From contig OZ244175.1 of assembly GCA_965216535.1 (NCBI GenBank), positions 7,564,001 through 7,628,000 of the forward strand: a DNA stretch of 64,000 nucleotides, in the 5' to 3' direction. Of the stretch, positions 51,418-60,286 are shown one piece after another. This DNA comes from Hoeflea_A sp965216535. Lineage in GTDB: Bacteria > Pseudomonadota > Alphaproteobacteria > Rhizobiales > Rhizobiaceae. A program made the translations under genes and the position numbers. Numbering within the stretch: position 1 is the first letter of the stretch; every line of letters starts with the position of its first letter. A model generated the notes under the pieces. The model worked only from the letters and a program-made list of their open reading frames with translations, was not told the DNA's origin and searched no databases.

Positions 51418-52527
51418 TTAAGGTTTGACCCAGCCGCCATCCTTGATCTGCATGACGATGCCGCCCATGGAGGGGATGCGGTTTTCATCGAAGCTCAGCT
51501 TGCCCTGGCCGAGCACCACCGGCAGATCCTTGGTCGCGGCCATGGCTTCACGCAGGCTTTCGCGATTGACGTCGTCACCGGCTTTGCGGATGGCATTTGC
51601 CACCGTCTGCATCATGGTGTAGCCGGTCGCCGCCCAGATGTCCGGAGCGTTGCCGAACTTGGCTTCATAGGCCTTGGAGAAGGCCGCTGAACTGTCCGAG
51701 GCGTCAGCCACGAAGCTTGCCGGGAAGAACGTGCCTTCAATGGCGCCGCCACCGGCATCGAGGTACTTCTTCGATCCTGCACCGGAATCGCTGGCGATGA
51801 TCGTGTCGCCCTCAAGCCCGGCCTGCTTGGCCTGGATGATGATGTTGGCGGCCTGCTCCGGCGGAGTCGTCACGAACAGGCAATCCGGCTCCGACGAGAC
51901 GATCTTGGTGGACAGCGCGGTGAAGTCGGTGTCGGCCGCGAGGATGCTCTCGTCGCCGATGATGTCGACGCCGGCAGCCTGCATGATATCGCGGAACACG
52001 TTGCGCTGGCGGATATAGCCTTCATTGTCGCGGATCGAAACCAGGAAGCAGGTTTTCGGCTTGAGGCTCGCCACATGCTCGGCCACGGGAGCCATGTAGG
52101 CGTCCGCCGTTTCGGTCGACTTGAAGATGTAAGGCCCTGCATCGAGCACCGCCGGCGATGTGGCCGTGGTGAACATCGGGATCTTCAGATCATTGGCCAC
52201 CGGACCGGTTGCCATGGCTTCCGATGTGGCGATCGGGCCAATGACGATGTCAGCATTCTCGGACTTCGCCATGCGGGTGATCAGCGAGATGGCTTCCTGC
52301 TTGTCGGAACGGTTGTCCTGGTAGACGATCTCGACATTGTTGTCGCCCCATCCGTTCGCGGCGGTGATTTCCTCGGCCGCCAGTTTCATGCCGTTGACCA
52401 GCGGCACGCCGACAAAGGCATAGGTCGCGGTTTCCGACACGACAACGCCGACTTTGACGTCGTCGGCCCAGGCGGCCGATGTCAGCATGATCGCCGATGC
52501 GGCGAGCATTGTTTTGAGAGTCTTCAT
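51418..52527 (-). CDS. Branched-chain-type ABC transporter substrate-binding protein
   Basis: A periplasmic binding protein of 369 residues (LivK-like). It has a signal peptide (MKTLKTMLAASAIMLTSAAW, then AD) and the Leu/Ile/Val-family blocks VGVVVSETATYAFVGVPLVNGMKLAAEEI and DIVIGPIATSEAMATG. The last gene of an importer cluster in the order LivH, LivM, LivG, LivF, LivK. Despite the name, many such importers take up aromatic or other organic acids; the neighbouring catabolic genes suggest a non-amino-acid ligand. Confidence 0.9.
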   Translation of the reverse strand: MKTLKTMLAASAIMLTSAAWADDVKVGVVVSETATYAFVGVPLVNGMKLAAEEITAANGWGDNNVEIVYQDNRSDKQEAISLITRMAKSENADIVIGPIATSEAMATGPVANDLKIPMFTTATSPAVLDAGPYIFKSTETADAYMAPVAEHVASLKPKTCFLVSIRDNEGYIRQRNVFRDIMQAAGVDIIGDESILAADTDFTALSTKIVSSEPDCLFVTTPPEQAANIIIQAKQAGLEGDTIIASDSGAGSKKYLDAGGGAIEGTFFPASFVADASDSSAAFSKAYEAKFGNAPDIWAATGYTMMQTVANAIRKAGDDVNRESLREAMAATKDLPVVLGQGKLSFDENRIPSMGGIVMQIKDGGWVKP

Positions 52528-52558
52528 GACAGTCCTCCTTCGGTTCTCCGGTTCGGGG

Positions 52559-53263
52559 CTAGCTTTGCCCCAGGTAAAGTGCCTCGACCTCCGGGTCCTC
52601 CCGCAGATCGGCGCTTGTGCCGCTTTTCACGATCTTTCCCTGTTCGAGCACATAGGCCCGGTCCGACGCGGTCAGCGCCAGATGTGCATTCTGTTCGACC
52701 AAGAGGATGGTCAGGCCCTGTTTCTTCAGGTCGGCCAGCGCGGCAAAGACCTGCGATATGATGACCGGCGCGAGCCCGAGGCTGGGCTCGTCGAGCAGCA
52801 GCAATTGCGGCCCGCCCATCATGCCGCGCCCGATCACCAGCATCTGCTGCTGACCACCGGACAATGAGCCGGCCATCTGGTCGCGCCGCTCCTCGAGGAT
52901 CGGAAAGACCTTGAACACGTCATCGAGACGGTAGGTCGGCTGGCGGCCATGCAAAGCTGTTTCGCCGACCTGCAGGTTTTCCAGCACGGTCATTTCGGCG
53001 AACACCTGACGCCCCTCGGGAACCTGCAGGATGCCGTCGCGGGTCACATCCCATGGGGCAGCGCCGGTGATGGCACGGCCGTCCAGGGTGACGCTGCCGC
53101 CGCTTGGCTTCACCAGCCCGGAAATGGTGTTGAGCAGGCTCGACTTGCCGGCGCCGTTGGGGCCGATCAGCGCCACCGTTTCGCTCTTGCCGACTTCCAG
53201 GGACACGCCGCGCAAGGCCTGGATGCCGCTGTAGTGAACCTGGAGATTGTCTACCGCCAGCAT
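52559..53263 (-). CDS. ABC transporter ATP-binding protein (LivF-like)
   Basis: A 234-residue ATPase. Walker A is GPNGAGKSS, the signature is SLSGGQQQMLVIG, Walker B is LLLLDEPSLGLAP and the H-loop is in LLVEQNAHLAL. The ATG at 53263 overlaps the LivG-like stop (TGATG). Pairs with the LivG-like ATPase to drive the importer. Confidence 0.93.
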   Translation of the reverse strand: MLAVDNLQVHYSGIQALRGVSLEVGKSETVALIGPNGAGKSSLLNTISGLVKPSGGSVTLDGRAITGAAPWDVTRDGILQVPEGRQVFAEMTVLENLQVGETALHGRQPTYRLDDVFKVFPILEERRDQMAGSLSGGQQQMLVIGRGMMGGPQLLLLDEPSLGLAPVIISQVFAALADLKKQGLTILLVEQNAHLALTASDRAYVLEQGKIVKSGTSADLREDPEVEALYLGQS

Positions 53264-54021
53264 CACTCGCCTCCCAGATAGGCGGTGATGACCGCCCGGT
53301 CGTTGAGGACGTGGTCGGGTGTGCCTTCGGAAATCAACTGGCCGCCGTCGAGCACATAGACCTTGCTGCACAGTTTGGCGACAAAGCGCACATTGTGCTC
53401 GATCAGCAGCACGCCCTTTCCGTCAGCGGCAAAGCCCTTGAAGATCTCAGCCAATGCGTCGCTTTCGACGTCATTCATGCCGGCGATCGGTTCGTCGAGC
53501 AGAATGAAATCGGGCTCGGATGCCAGCGCGCGCATCATCTCGACCCGGCGCTGATGGCCGTAGGACAGGCCACCCGCCAGATATTCGGCCTGAGCGACCA
53601 TGTCGAACCGTTCGAGCAGTTCGAGAGCGCGGCGCCTGAGATCGGCGGTTTCCCTGGCGGCAGCGGGCAGTCCGAGCAATGCAGCCAGCGTGGACGAGGT
53701 CTCGTGCCGGTGGAAGCCGATCATCACATTGTCGATGACGCTGGCCTCGCCCAGCAGCCGGATGTTCTGAAACGTGCGGGCGAGCCCGGCGCGGCTGATC
53801 TCATGCGCCGGCGCATGGGTGATGTCAGTGTCGCCGACTTCGATCGTGCCGTCGCTGACGGGCAGCATGCCGGTGATCATGTTGACGATCGTGGTCTTGC
53901 CGGCGCCGTTCGGGCCGATCAGCCCGGTGATCTCGCCGGCCGGCACCTGCATATTGACGTCCTTGGACGCAACCACGCCGCCGAAATACTTGCTCAGGTT
54001 GGTCAGCGTCAGCGTGCTCAT
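53263..54021 (-). CDS. ABC transporter ATP-binding protein (LivG-like)
   Basis: A 252-residue ATPase of the LivG group. Walker A is GPNGAGKTT, with a longer insert between Walker A and the signature (LSYGHQRRVEMMRALA), Walker B FILLDEPIAGMND and the BCA_ABC_TP_C tail VLDGGQLISEGTP. Its start overlaps the LivM-like stop (ATGA). Confidence 0.93.
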   Translation of the reverse strand: MSTLTLTNLSKYFGGVVASKDVNMQVPAGEITGLIGPNGAGKTTIVNMITGMLPVSDGTIEVGDTDITHAPAHEISRAGLARTFQNIRLLGEASVIDNVMIGFHRHETSSTLAALLGLPAAARETADLRRRALELLERFDMVAQAEYLAGGLSYGHQRRVEMMRALASEPDFILLDEPIAGMNDVESDALAEIFKGFAADGKGVLLIEHNVRFVAKLCSKVYVLDGGQLISEGTPDHVLNDRAVITAYLGGE

Positions 54022-54881
54022 GCCAACGCCTCCCGCCGTTTCAACCGCCGCGCCCTGAAACTGTCGATGGCGGTGTCGGCGATGCCTTTTGGCAGGTAGT
54101 TGATGACAATGATCAGCATGATGCCGTAGATGATCATGCGGTTCTCGGCGAGTGGCCGCGCCAGCTCCGGCAGGATGATCAAAATGGCGGTGCCGATGAG
54201 CGGCCCGACGACCGAATTGCGACCGCCGAGGATGACGTAGGACAGAACCGTGATCAGCAGGTGAAAGCCGAACTGGTTGGGGTCGAGCGCATAGGAATGA
54301 TAGGCCTCGAGCCCGCCGAAAAGCCCGGCCAGCGCGCCCGAAATCGCAAAGGCAAGCGCCTGGTGCCAGGTGATCGAGATGCCGAGCGAGGCGGCCACTG
54401 CCTCGTCCTGGCGAATGGCGTTGAAGGCACGGCCGAGCCGGCCCTTTTCGATGGCCCAGACCAGATAGGTGGCGGCTGCGGCGGCGACGATGAGGACGCC
54501 CGTGCCAACCGTCTTTGGAATACCGTTGAGCCCCATGGCGCCGCCGGTGAGGCCTTCGGAGAAGATGTTGAGCGACACCACGATCTGGATAAAGGCGACG
54601 GTGGCGATTGCCTGGTAGACACCGCGCAGGCGGGCCAGCGGGATCGACAGGAACAGGGCTGCGCCCATTCCGGTCAGCGTGCCTGCGGCCAGTCCGAGCA
54701 CCGGATGCATGCCAAGCTTGACCGCAAAAATTCCGGCCGTGTAGGCGCCGATCCCGGCAAAGGCCGCCGTGGCCAGCGAAAATACGCCGGCGCGCAGCAC
54801 GATATACTGGCTGAAAGCCAGACCGAGATGCAGCAGGTAGAGGTCGAACAGGGGCAGGTAGCCGGCAATGAACTGGCTCAT
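54018..54881 (-). CDS. ABC transporter permease (LivM-like)
   Basis: A 287-residue permease with eight or nine membrane helices and the LivM-type blocks YIVLRAGVFSLATAAFAGIGAYTAGI and RAFNAIRQDEAVAASLGI (the ATPase coupling loop). It overlaps the LivH-like gene by 4 bp. Second gene of the importer. Confidence 0.93.
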   Translation of the reverse strand: MSQFIAGYLPLFDLYLLHLGLAFSQYIVLRAGVFSLATAAFAGIGAYTAGIFAVKLGMHPVLGLAAGTLTGMGAALFLSIPLARLRGVYQAIATVAFIQIVVSLNIFSEGLTGGAMGLNGIPKTVGTGVLIVAAAAATYLVWAIEKGRLGRAFNAIRQDEAVAASLGISITWHQALAFAISGALAGLFGGLEAYHSYALDPNQFGFHLLITVLSYVILGGRNSVVGPLIGTAILIILPELARPLAENRMIIYGIMLIIVINYLPKGIADTAIDSFRARRLKRREALA

Positions 54882-55768
54882 CGACGCCCCCTGATATTGC
54901 CGGCTTCCTCCTTGCCCATCAGCCCGTGCGGGCGAAACAGGAGGAGCAGGAACAGAGCCGCAAAGATGATCGTATCCGTCAGGCCGGAGGGCAGATAGGC
55001 AATGGTGAGCGTCTGGCCCATGCCGAAAACGACGCTGGCGAGAAGCGCTCCGGGGATGGAGCCGAGGCCACCGAGAATGATGATGACGAAGCCGAACATC
55101 AGGTACGGCTCACCCATCACGAAGTTGATCGAGTTGAAGGCAAGGCCGACCAGCACGCCGGCCGCACCGGCCAGTGCGCCAGCGAGAAAATAGGTCTGCG
55201 AATAGATCCGGTTGGGATTGATACCCATCAGCATCGCCGCATGCTCGTTGTCCGTTACGGCCCGGACCCGTCGACCAAAGGACGTGCGGTAGATGTAGTA
55301 GCCGAGGATGACTACCAGGACGACGGCCGCGCCGGCCATGAAGAGCTGCAGCATCGAGACCCGAAGACCCCAGAACTTGAAGATCACCACCGGGAAGGTT
55401 TCGAACGGAAAGCGCAGAATCAGCGTGTCTGACACTCTCTGGGCAATCGTCATGATCACCAGTCCGGCACCGATCGATGAGATGATGCCGCCGAATTCCT
55501 CATCCCCGGTCTTGCGCAGCCGGCGAAAGCAGACGATCTCGACAAAGACCGACAGAAGACCCGAGGCGATGATTGCCATGATGAAGCCGAGCCAAAGCGG
55601 GCCACCGGCATTCACCGTGTAATAGGCCACCATCGCGCCGGTCATGAAGATCGCACCATGTGCCAGGTTGAGGATACGCTGGATGCCGAAGACCAGCGTG
55701 AACCCAAGCGCGAAAAGCGCATAGACGCCGCTGACGACGATCCCGTTCAGCAACTGCTGAGCCAGCAT
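54878..55768 (-). CDS. ABC transporter permease (LivH-like)
   Basis: A 296-residue permease with about eight helices and the LivH start LLNGIVVSGVYALFALGFTLVFGIQRILNLAHGAIFM. The coupling segment is RRVRAVTDNEHAAMLMGI. First gene of the importer operon. The gap upstream (55769-55936) separates it from the NIPSNAP gene of the catabolic operon on the same strand. Confidence 0.93.
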   Translation of the reverse strand: MLAQQLLNGIVVSGVYALFALGFTLVFGIQRILNLAHGAIFMTGAMVAYYTVNAGGPLWLGFIMAIIASGLLSVFVEIVCFRRLRKTGDEEFGGIISSIGAGLVIMTIAQRVSDTLILRFPFETFPVVIFKFWGLRVSMLQLFMAGAAVVLVVILGYYIYRTSFGRRVRAVTDNEHAAMLMGINPNRIYSQTYFLAGALAGAAGVLVGLAFNSINFVMGEPYLMFGFVIIILGGLGSIPGALLASVVFGMGQTLTIAYLPSGLTDTIIFAALFLLLLFRPHGLMGKEEAGNIRGRR

Positions 55769-55936
55769 TCAGCAGTCCTCCCGATGGTCCGGTCCGGACA
55801 CCAAACTGGCCCTGTCGCGATCGATGTCGCCCACTGCGCTCCTCCCAATGGCGGCCGGTGCCCCCGGCTCTAATTCAACCCACACCAAGATAATCGATAT
55901 TGATATAATCGAAATTGGCGTAAAATGGATACCCTG
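55769..55936 (-). promoter_or_regulatory. Gap with AT-rich TCGAT-repeat segment
   Basis: Between NIPSNAP and the LivH-like gene. It holds an AT-rich stretch (about 55889-55917) with two TCGATTAT-like words on the minus strand. Similar TCGAT-rich words stand before the P450 gene and between MarR and the first amidohydrolase gene. This may be a shared regulator site; no dyad as clear as the MarR one is present. Confidence 0.3.
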
Positions 55937-56275
55937 TCAAATCACTGCCGAAACCGATCCGCCAATGGGCGAGAATTCGGTCGGCAGCAGAATTTTCGAC
56001 TCCTGATTTTTCAACAGCGGCACGATGTCGGCCAGAAAGTCTCTCCACACCGGCTCCCCCATCAACGCGGCACGACGGGCAGCCCGGTCGTCGAGCGACG
56101 CGTAGCCCCACAGGTGGACCGACTGATTGAGCATGCCGATTTCGGTGGTGAAATAGCCGATCAGGTTGCCGAGAGTGCGCTGTTGAAGCTCCCGGGCACC
56201 CGAATCCTCATAGACCTTGAAGAACTTCGGCAAACCGCCTGGATGAAAAAGATAGGTGCGCTGTTCGACGATCAC
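55937..56275 (-). CDS. NIPSNAP family protein
   Basis: A 112-residue ferredoxin-like dimeric-barrel protein. MIVEQRTYLFHPGGLPKFFKVYEDSGARELQQRTLGNLIGYFTTEIGMLN and the NQSVHLWGYASLDDRAARRAAL block are the NIPSNAP pattern, common in aromatic and terpenoid catabolic clusters. Its catalytic role, if any, is unknown. It is the last gene of the P450-SDR-ThuA-SDR-NIPSNAP operon (9 bp gap). Confidence 0.88.
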   Translation of the reverse strand: MIVEQRTYLFHPGGLPKFFKVYEDSGARELQQRTLGNLIGYFTTEIGMLNQSVHLWGYASLDDRAARRAALMGEPVWRDFLADIVPLLKNQESKILLPTEFSPIGGSVSAVI

Positions 56276-56284
56276 CGGACCCTC

Positions 56285-57049
56285 CTATTTGTAGCTGACA
56301 CCGAGCGACAGCCCGCCGTCGATGACGATGGACGTGCCTGTGGTCCATTGCGCCCGCAGCAGGTAATCGGCTGCCTCGGCGATTTCTTCCGGCGTTCCAA
56401 TCCGCTCGAGTGGATGGTCGACCTCCATCGTCTTCAATCGCGCAAGGTTGTGCTCGAAGCTTGCCGCGACGCCAGCGCGGACATTGATTTCCGTCGGCAC
56501 CGCGCCGGGCAACAGGCAGTTGACGCGAATGCCCTTCGGCCCGAGTTCGGCCGCCAGGACGCGGCTCAGCGCCTCAACCGCGCCCTTCGACGCGGCATAG
56601 GGCGAGGCGCCGGGATAGGCGCGGCGCGTGTGCACCGACCCGATGAACAGCACGGCGCCGCCGCTGCGCTCCAGGTGCGGCACCGCCAGGCCGGTGAGCA
56701 CCATGCCGGCGACGACATTCGTGCTGAGCAGGTCGAGAATGGCATCTGCCTTCAGCGTCGTGATCGGACCGTTCAGCATGTTGCCCGCAGTATTGACGAG
56801 CCCCTGAAGTCCGCCGCCATGGGAGACCGCCACATCGATCATCCGGGCCCGGTCCTCTTCATCGCAGATATCGCCTGGTGCGATGGCACAAGCCGGCCCG
56901 ATCTCGTCGGCCACTTGCTGGAGTTTTTCCGAGCGGCGCCCGCTGATGGTAACCCGCGCACCGTTACCCGCCATGTAGCGGGCAATGCCCGCACCAAGCC
57001 CCGATCCGCCGCCGGTGATCAAAACCGAATACTCGGAGATCTCCTGCAT
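56285..57049 (-). CDS. Short-chain dehydrogenase/reductase (SDR)
   Basis: A 254-residue SDR. The cofactor motif is TGGGSGLG near the N-terminus, followed by NTAGN, a catalytic serine (GSVHT), Y-AASK-G in SPYAASKGAVEAL and the C-terminal DGGLSLG. It would oxidise or reduce a hydroxyl or keto group of the pathway compound. The ATG at 57049 is the family start. The gap to the ThuA-like gene upstream is 13 bp. Confidence 0.9.
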   Translation of the reverse strand: MQEISEYSVLITGGGSGLGAGIARYMAGNGARVTISGRRSEKLQQVADEIGPACAIAPGDICDEEDRARMIDVAVSHGGGLQGLVNTAGNMLNGPITTLKADAILDLLSTNVVAGMVLTGLAVPHLERSGGAVLFIGSVHTRRAYPGASPYAASKGAVEALSRVLAAELGPKGIRVNCLLPGAVPTEINVRAGVAASFEHNLARLKTMEVDHPLERIGTPEEIAEAADYLLRAQWTTGTSIVIDGGLSLGVSYK

Positions 57050-57062
57050 CACATGCTTTCCT

Positions 57063-57704
57063 TCATCTGCCGAGCGCGCTCTGCGCCGCGGCCAACAACA
57101 AACGCCGATACCCGGGATTTGCGGTCGACGTGAGGTCATGGCCAAGGGCCAGATAGGCCGACCGACCCGTTCGGGTGAAAATCGGCTGTGGTTCGTCGAC
57201 CCCGTCGGCGCGACCGGTGGCAAGAATCTCGGTGCCCGCCTCAATCGTCATGTCGCAGTAGAGCTCGTCCCAGACCTCGAATTCTCCGGCTTCATCCGAC
57301 ACCGTGACGGTGCAGGGCGCTGGGTGGTGGGACTGTCCCCAGACCCAGCCGACGCCAAGAATGCGAGGCCACTGCGCCCAGCCGTCGAAACAGATTGCTG
57401 CCGTGTGAAGTCCGAGAAGCCCTCCACCGCCGTCCATGTGATTCTCTATGGCCCATCGGTCGTCTTCGGATGGATTGAAAGCGAATTGGTCGCGGAACGG
57501 TTCGTATTTCTCCGCCTGGGTCATCGACCAGCTCAACGCGTTGACCGTCAGGAGATCGAAGTCTTCGGTCCGCAGGGCCTCAAGTCCGGAACGAACATCA
57601 CGGATGACCGACGTCACGCCGAGGCTTTCCAGATGACCGGCGATTGAGGCCGATGTCTCTTTGAAGGGATGGTAGATGCCACCGGACAGGAGGAGATTCT
57701 TCAT
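57063..57704 (-). CDS. ThuA-like domain protein
   Basis: A 213-residue protein with the ThuA (trehalose utilisation) fold, class I glutaminase amidotransferase-like. LLLSGGIYHPFKETSASIAGHLESLG, DFDLLTVN and GGGLLGLHTAAICFDGW cover the core, and PQPIFTRTGRSAYLALGHDL the C-terminal block. The usual glutaminase cysteine is absent, as in other ThuA proteins, some of which act in sugar or cyclitol catabolism. Overlaps the SDR stop by 4 bp. Confidence 0.82.
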   Translation of the reverse strand: MKNLLLSGGIYHPFKETSASIAGHLESLGVTSVIRDVRSGLEALRTEDFDLLTVNALSWSMTQAEKYEPFRDQFAFNPSEDDRWAIENHMDGGGGLLGLHTAAICFDGWAQWPRILGVGWVWGQSHHPAPCTVTVSDEAGEFEVWDELYCDMTIEAGTEILATGRADGVDEPQPIFTRTGRSAYLALGHDLTSTANPGYRRLLLAAAQSALGR

Positions 57705-58474
57705 TCCTTTGTCCTGGCCTGTGTCCTGGCCTTGGACCTGGGCAGTTGTGTCAAAAGGCTCGCGGACACGCCACCATCGACCACGAGGTGATGGCCGTTG
57801 ATGTAGGTCGCCTTGTCGCTGGCCAGAAAAGACACGGCGTTGGCGATGTCCTCGGGCAGGCCCAGCCGTTTGGTCGGAACCGCTCCACCGCGCAGTTCCC
57901 GAACCTCAGGATCCCGGTAGAACGGGGTGGAAATGCCGGCATCGATGAACCCCGGCGCGATTGCGTTGACGCGCAGGCCCAGCGGCCCCCATTCCAGCGC
58001 CATCAATTCGGTCAGCTTGTGCAGCCCGGCCTTGGACGCCGGATAGCTGCCGGTGCCGGGGCCAGTGGTGATGGCGTTAATGGAGGTGATGTTGATGATC
58101 TGGCCCGATCCGCGCTCTGCCATGCCTCGCGCCGCGGCGCGGCCGACAACGTAGGCGCCGACCAGATTGACTTCCAGCACCTGCCTGAAATCGGCGAGCG
58201 GCATGTCGAGCAGCGACGCGAAACGACCGATGCCGGCGTTGTTGACCACCAAACCAGGCGTTTCCCCGAATTGTTCGAGTGCAGCCTCGACCGACGGCTC
58301 ATCCGTGACATCCGCGACCAGTCCGGTTGCTCCGATTTCGCCAGCAACAGCCTCCACAGCATCGGTATCGATATCAAGAATGCCGACGCGGAAGCCGTCC
58401 TCGATCAATGTCTGCGCGCAGGCGCGGCCAATCCCGCCACTGCCGCCGGTGACGATCGCGGTCTTCACTGCCAT
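57701..58474 (-). CDS. Short-chain dehydrogenase/reductase (SDR)
   Basis: A 257-residue SDR with cofactor motif TGGSGGIGRA, NNAGIGRF, the Ser of NITSINA, catalytic YP-ASK (GSYPASKAGLHKLTELMALEW) and the C-terminal VDGGVSASL. Its ATG overlaps the end of the P450 gene by 10 bp. Probably oxidises the alcohol made by the P450. Confidence 0.92.
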   Translation of the reverse strand: MAVKTAIVTGGSGGIGRACAQTLIEDGFRVGILDIDTDAVEAVAGEIGATGLVADVTDEPSVEAALEQFGETPGLVVNNAGIGRFASLLDMPLADFRQVLEVNLVGAYVVGRAAARGMAERGSGQIINITSINAITTGPGTGSYPASKAGLHKLTELMALEWGPLGLRVNAIAPGFIDAGISTPFYRDPEVRELRGGAVPTKRLGLPEDIANAVSFLASDKATYINGHHLVVDGGVSASLLTQLPRSKARTQARTKE

Positions 58475-59685
58475 TGCCGCGCCTCGTCGAAGACGATCGG
58501 ATAGTGACCCCAATTGGGCCGCGCGGTGTGGGTCGCCATCCGTGGCGGATCGTCCGGGTTCTGCCGGGCGCCGCGGGCGAACAGATCGCGCAGGAAAAGC
58601 GTAATGGTGCCGTATTGGTGGGTCTTCGGATCGGTGTCGGGCCGTGGAACGAGACCGCCATCGAGATCGCGGCCGAGGCAGGTGTGAACGCCTGTGCCGA
58701 ATGTGTGGCCGAAGGGCGGATGGGGCGGCGCGACGGAGCGCAACGGATTGAAGACGTCCGCATCGTCACCGAAGATCGTCCGGTCGCGGTTTGACTCGGC
58801 CAGGCGGAACTCGACCATATCGTCCGCCTTGACGTCGCCCGCGCCCTCAAGGTGCACTGGACAGGTAGCGCGACGCCAGGCGACCGGGCTCGCCGGATGC
58901 AGCCGCAGGCTTTCGTGCACGGCGCGCTGGAAGAAGATCGCATCCTCGCGAAGCCGCTCCCAGCGCTCCGGCTCGGCTTCCGCCCAGGTGAAGATGTCGT
59001 GGAAGGCGTGGATCGTCGAATTGGCTGTCGAGTGGGCACCGGCCTGAAGGTAGAACGCGATTTCCCTCGTCAGCACGTCTTCCGTGAATTCATCGGGATC
59101 ACCATTTTGGAGGATCACGGTCAGGACGTCGCGCGGCAGATCATCCTCCGGGATTTCTCCGGCCTCGAAGCGATCGAGGAGTTGCCGACGATGCGCGACC
59201 GACGCATCGAGGAAACGTGGCCCGAACTCGGCAATGGCTGCCCGCACCTCTGCGCGGACCTCGTCCTTCGGCCTTGTGCTGTGAACCATCGTCGCGCCTT
59301 CCGAGAAGGTCGACACCAGTTTCAGCAGATCTGCTGTTTCCCCGGCCGATTTCTCCGGTCGGTCGATGCCGGCGAAGTCTGCTGTCAGGTTCATGGTCAC
59401 GCGATAGCCGAGATCAACGAGCTCGCTGCGGCCGGCGGCGATGTCGGGCGCCATGGACTCCGACAGCGTCTTCGGGAAAACCGTTCGCTCATACCAGTGG
59501 AAGAAATCGCGGCGGAAAACCTTGAACTCCAGCAGCCGGCGTTTGCGATGTTTTTCGCCGTGCAGGGTCAACAGCGTCTGGTCCATGATGACCGCGCCCT
59601 CGTCGTAAAGGGCCTGCCGAAGGTCGGGATGCCGAAGCCCCGCGGCAATCTGTTTAGCATCGGCGATGACGTGCGGTTGAGACAT
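58465..59685 (-). CDS. Cytochrome P450
   Basis: A 406-residue bacterial (soluble) P450. The heme-binding loop is FGTGVHTC336LGRDL, the K-helix E-x-x-R is in HESLRLHP, and the I-helix has the AGAHSTANST threonine motif. N-terminal LHGEKHRKRRLLEFKVF is shared in pattern with the second P450 at 63634. The part after the heme cysteine is longer and less helical than in most P450s (LDGGLVPRPDTDP). First gene of a five-gene operon; the MarR operator region upstream and the ferredoxin across the locus fit a monooxygenase system. Confidence 0.95.
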   Translation of the reverse strand: MSQPHVIADAKQIAAGLRHPDLRQALYDEGAVIMDQTLLTLHGEKHRKRRLLEFKVFRRDFFHWYERTVFPKTLSESMAPDIAAGRSELVDLGYRVTMNLTADFAGIDRPEKSAGETADLLKLVSTFSEGATMVHSTRPKDEVRAEVRAAIAEFGPRFLDASVAHRRQLLDRFEAGEIPEDDLPRDVLTVILQNGDPDEFTEDVLTREIAFYLQAGAHSTANSTIHAFHDIFTWAEAEPERWERLREDAIFFQRAVHESLRLHPASPVAWRRATCPVHLEGAGDVKADDMVEFRLAESNRDRTIFGDDADVFNPLRSVAPPHPPFGHTFGTGVHTCLGRDLDGGLVPRPDTDPKTHQYGTITLFLRDLFARGARQNPDDPPRMATHTARPNWGHYPIVFDEARQWQ

Positions 59686-59882
59686 GATCCCGCCTCCCTG
59701 CTCCTCCCGTTTCGGCGTCCGCAATTTTGTATCGAAATCGAAACTATTTACAACAATATTTTTTTGATCGGCGAAAAAGTAGCCTGTTGAAAGCTGATTT
59801 TCTTCAGCCTTTTCAGAATGTTACCAATTTCGAGAAGAGCGACGCGGCGCTCGAATGGCCCCACGGCTGGCGCCTTGGAAGC
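59686..59882 (-). promoter_or_regulatory. Promoter region of the P450 operon
   Basis: On the minus strand, TTGTTG and GATACA are 17 bp apart (near 59757 and 59734). The spacer contains a TTTCGATTTCGAT word, related to the TCGAT words of the MarR operator at 60873-60894. The gap also holds the 3' side of the epoxide-hydrolase-like gene. Confidence 0.4.
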
Positions 59883-60266
59883 CTATTTCGGCCATTGGGC
59901 CCGATAACTTGCGAGGTCAAAATAATCCCGCCAGAGACGAATGCGCCCATCGGTAATCTCGAACACACCCATGACTTCCAGCACGATCGGCACGCCATCG
60001 ACAGTGAAGCGATCGACCCTCTCGGTCAGCACCGTCGTGCCGTCGGCGGCGATGTTGAGCAGTTCCCATTCGCAGGTCTCGAACGGGCCCGCGCCGCGCA
60101 GATAGGCCTCCACCGCCGCTTTGCCGCGGATCGGCTCGAGCGGCATGTTGTGGTAGCAGATCTCGTCGTGAAGATGGTCGGCAATCGCATCGAAATCCAG
60201 CCGGTCCCAAGCCCGGCAAAATGCCCGTACTATCTCGATCGCATTGTCTTCGATGGGCGTCTGCAT
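59883..60266 (-). CDS. Limonene-1,2-epoxide hydrolase-like/SnoaL-fold protein
   Basis: A 127-residue NTF2-fold protein. The pattern EIVRAFCRAWDRLDFDAIADHLHDEICYHNMPLEPIRG with the charged TERVDRF and RLWRDYFDL segments matches limonene-1,2-epoxide hydrolases, in which an Arg-Asp pair and a second Asp activate water. It would open an epoxide made by a P450. The ATG at 60266 is preferred. It follows the MarR gene on the same strand (20 bp). Confidence 0.82.
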   Translation of the reverse strand: MQTPIEDNAIEIVRAFCRAWDRLDFDAIADHLHDEICYHNMPLEPIRGKAAVEAYLRGAGPFETCEWELLNIAADGTTVLTERVDRFTVDGVPIVLEVMGVFEITDGRIRLWRDYFDLASYRAQWPK

Positions 60267-60286
60267 GCCGGTCCTTCCGGTCACGT

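Noticed and set aside
59787..59810. Hairpin after the epoxide-hydrolase-like gene
   Set aside because: Only a 5-bp stem (GCTGA/TCAGC) with a weak T-run; below what I would call a terminator.
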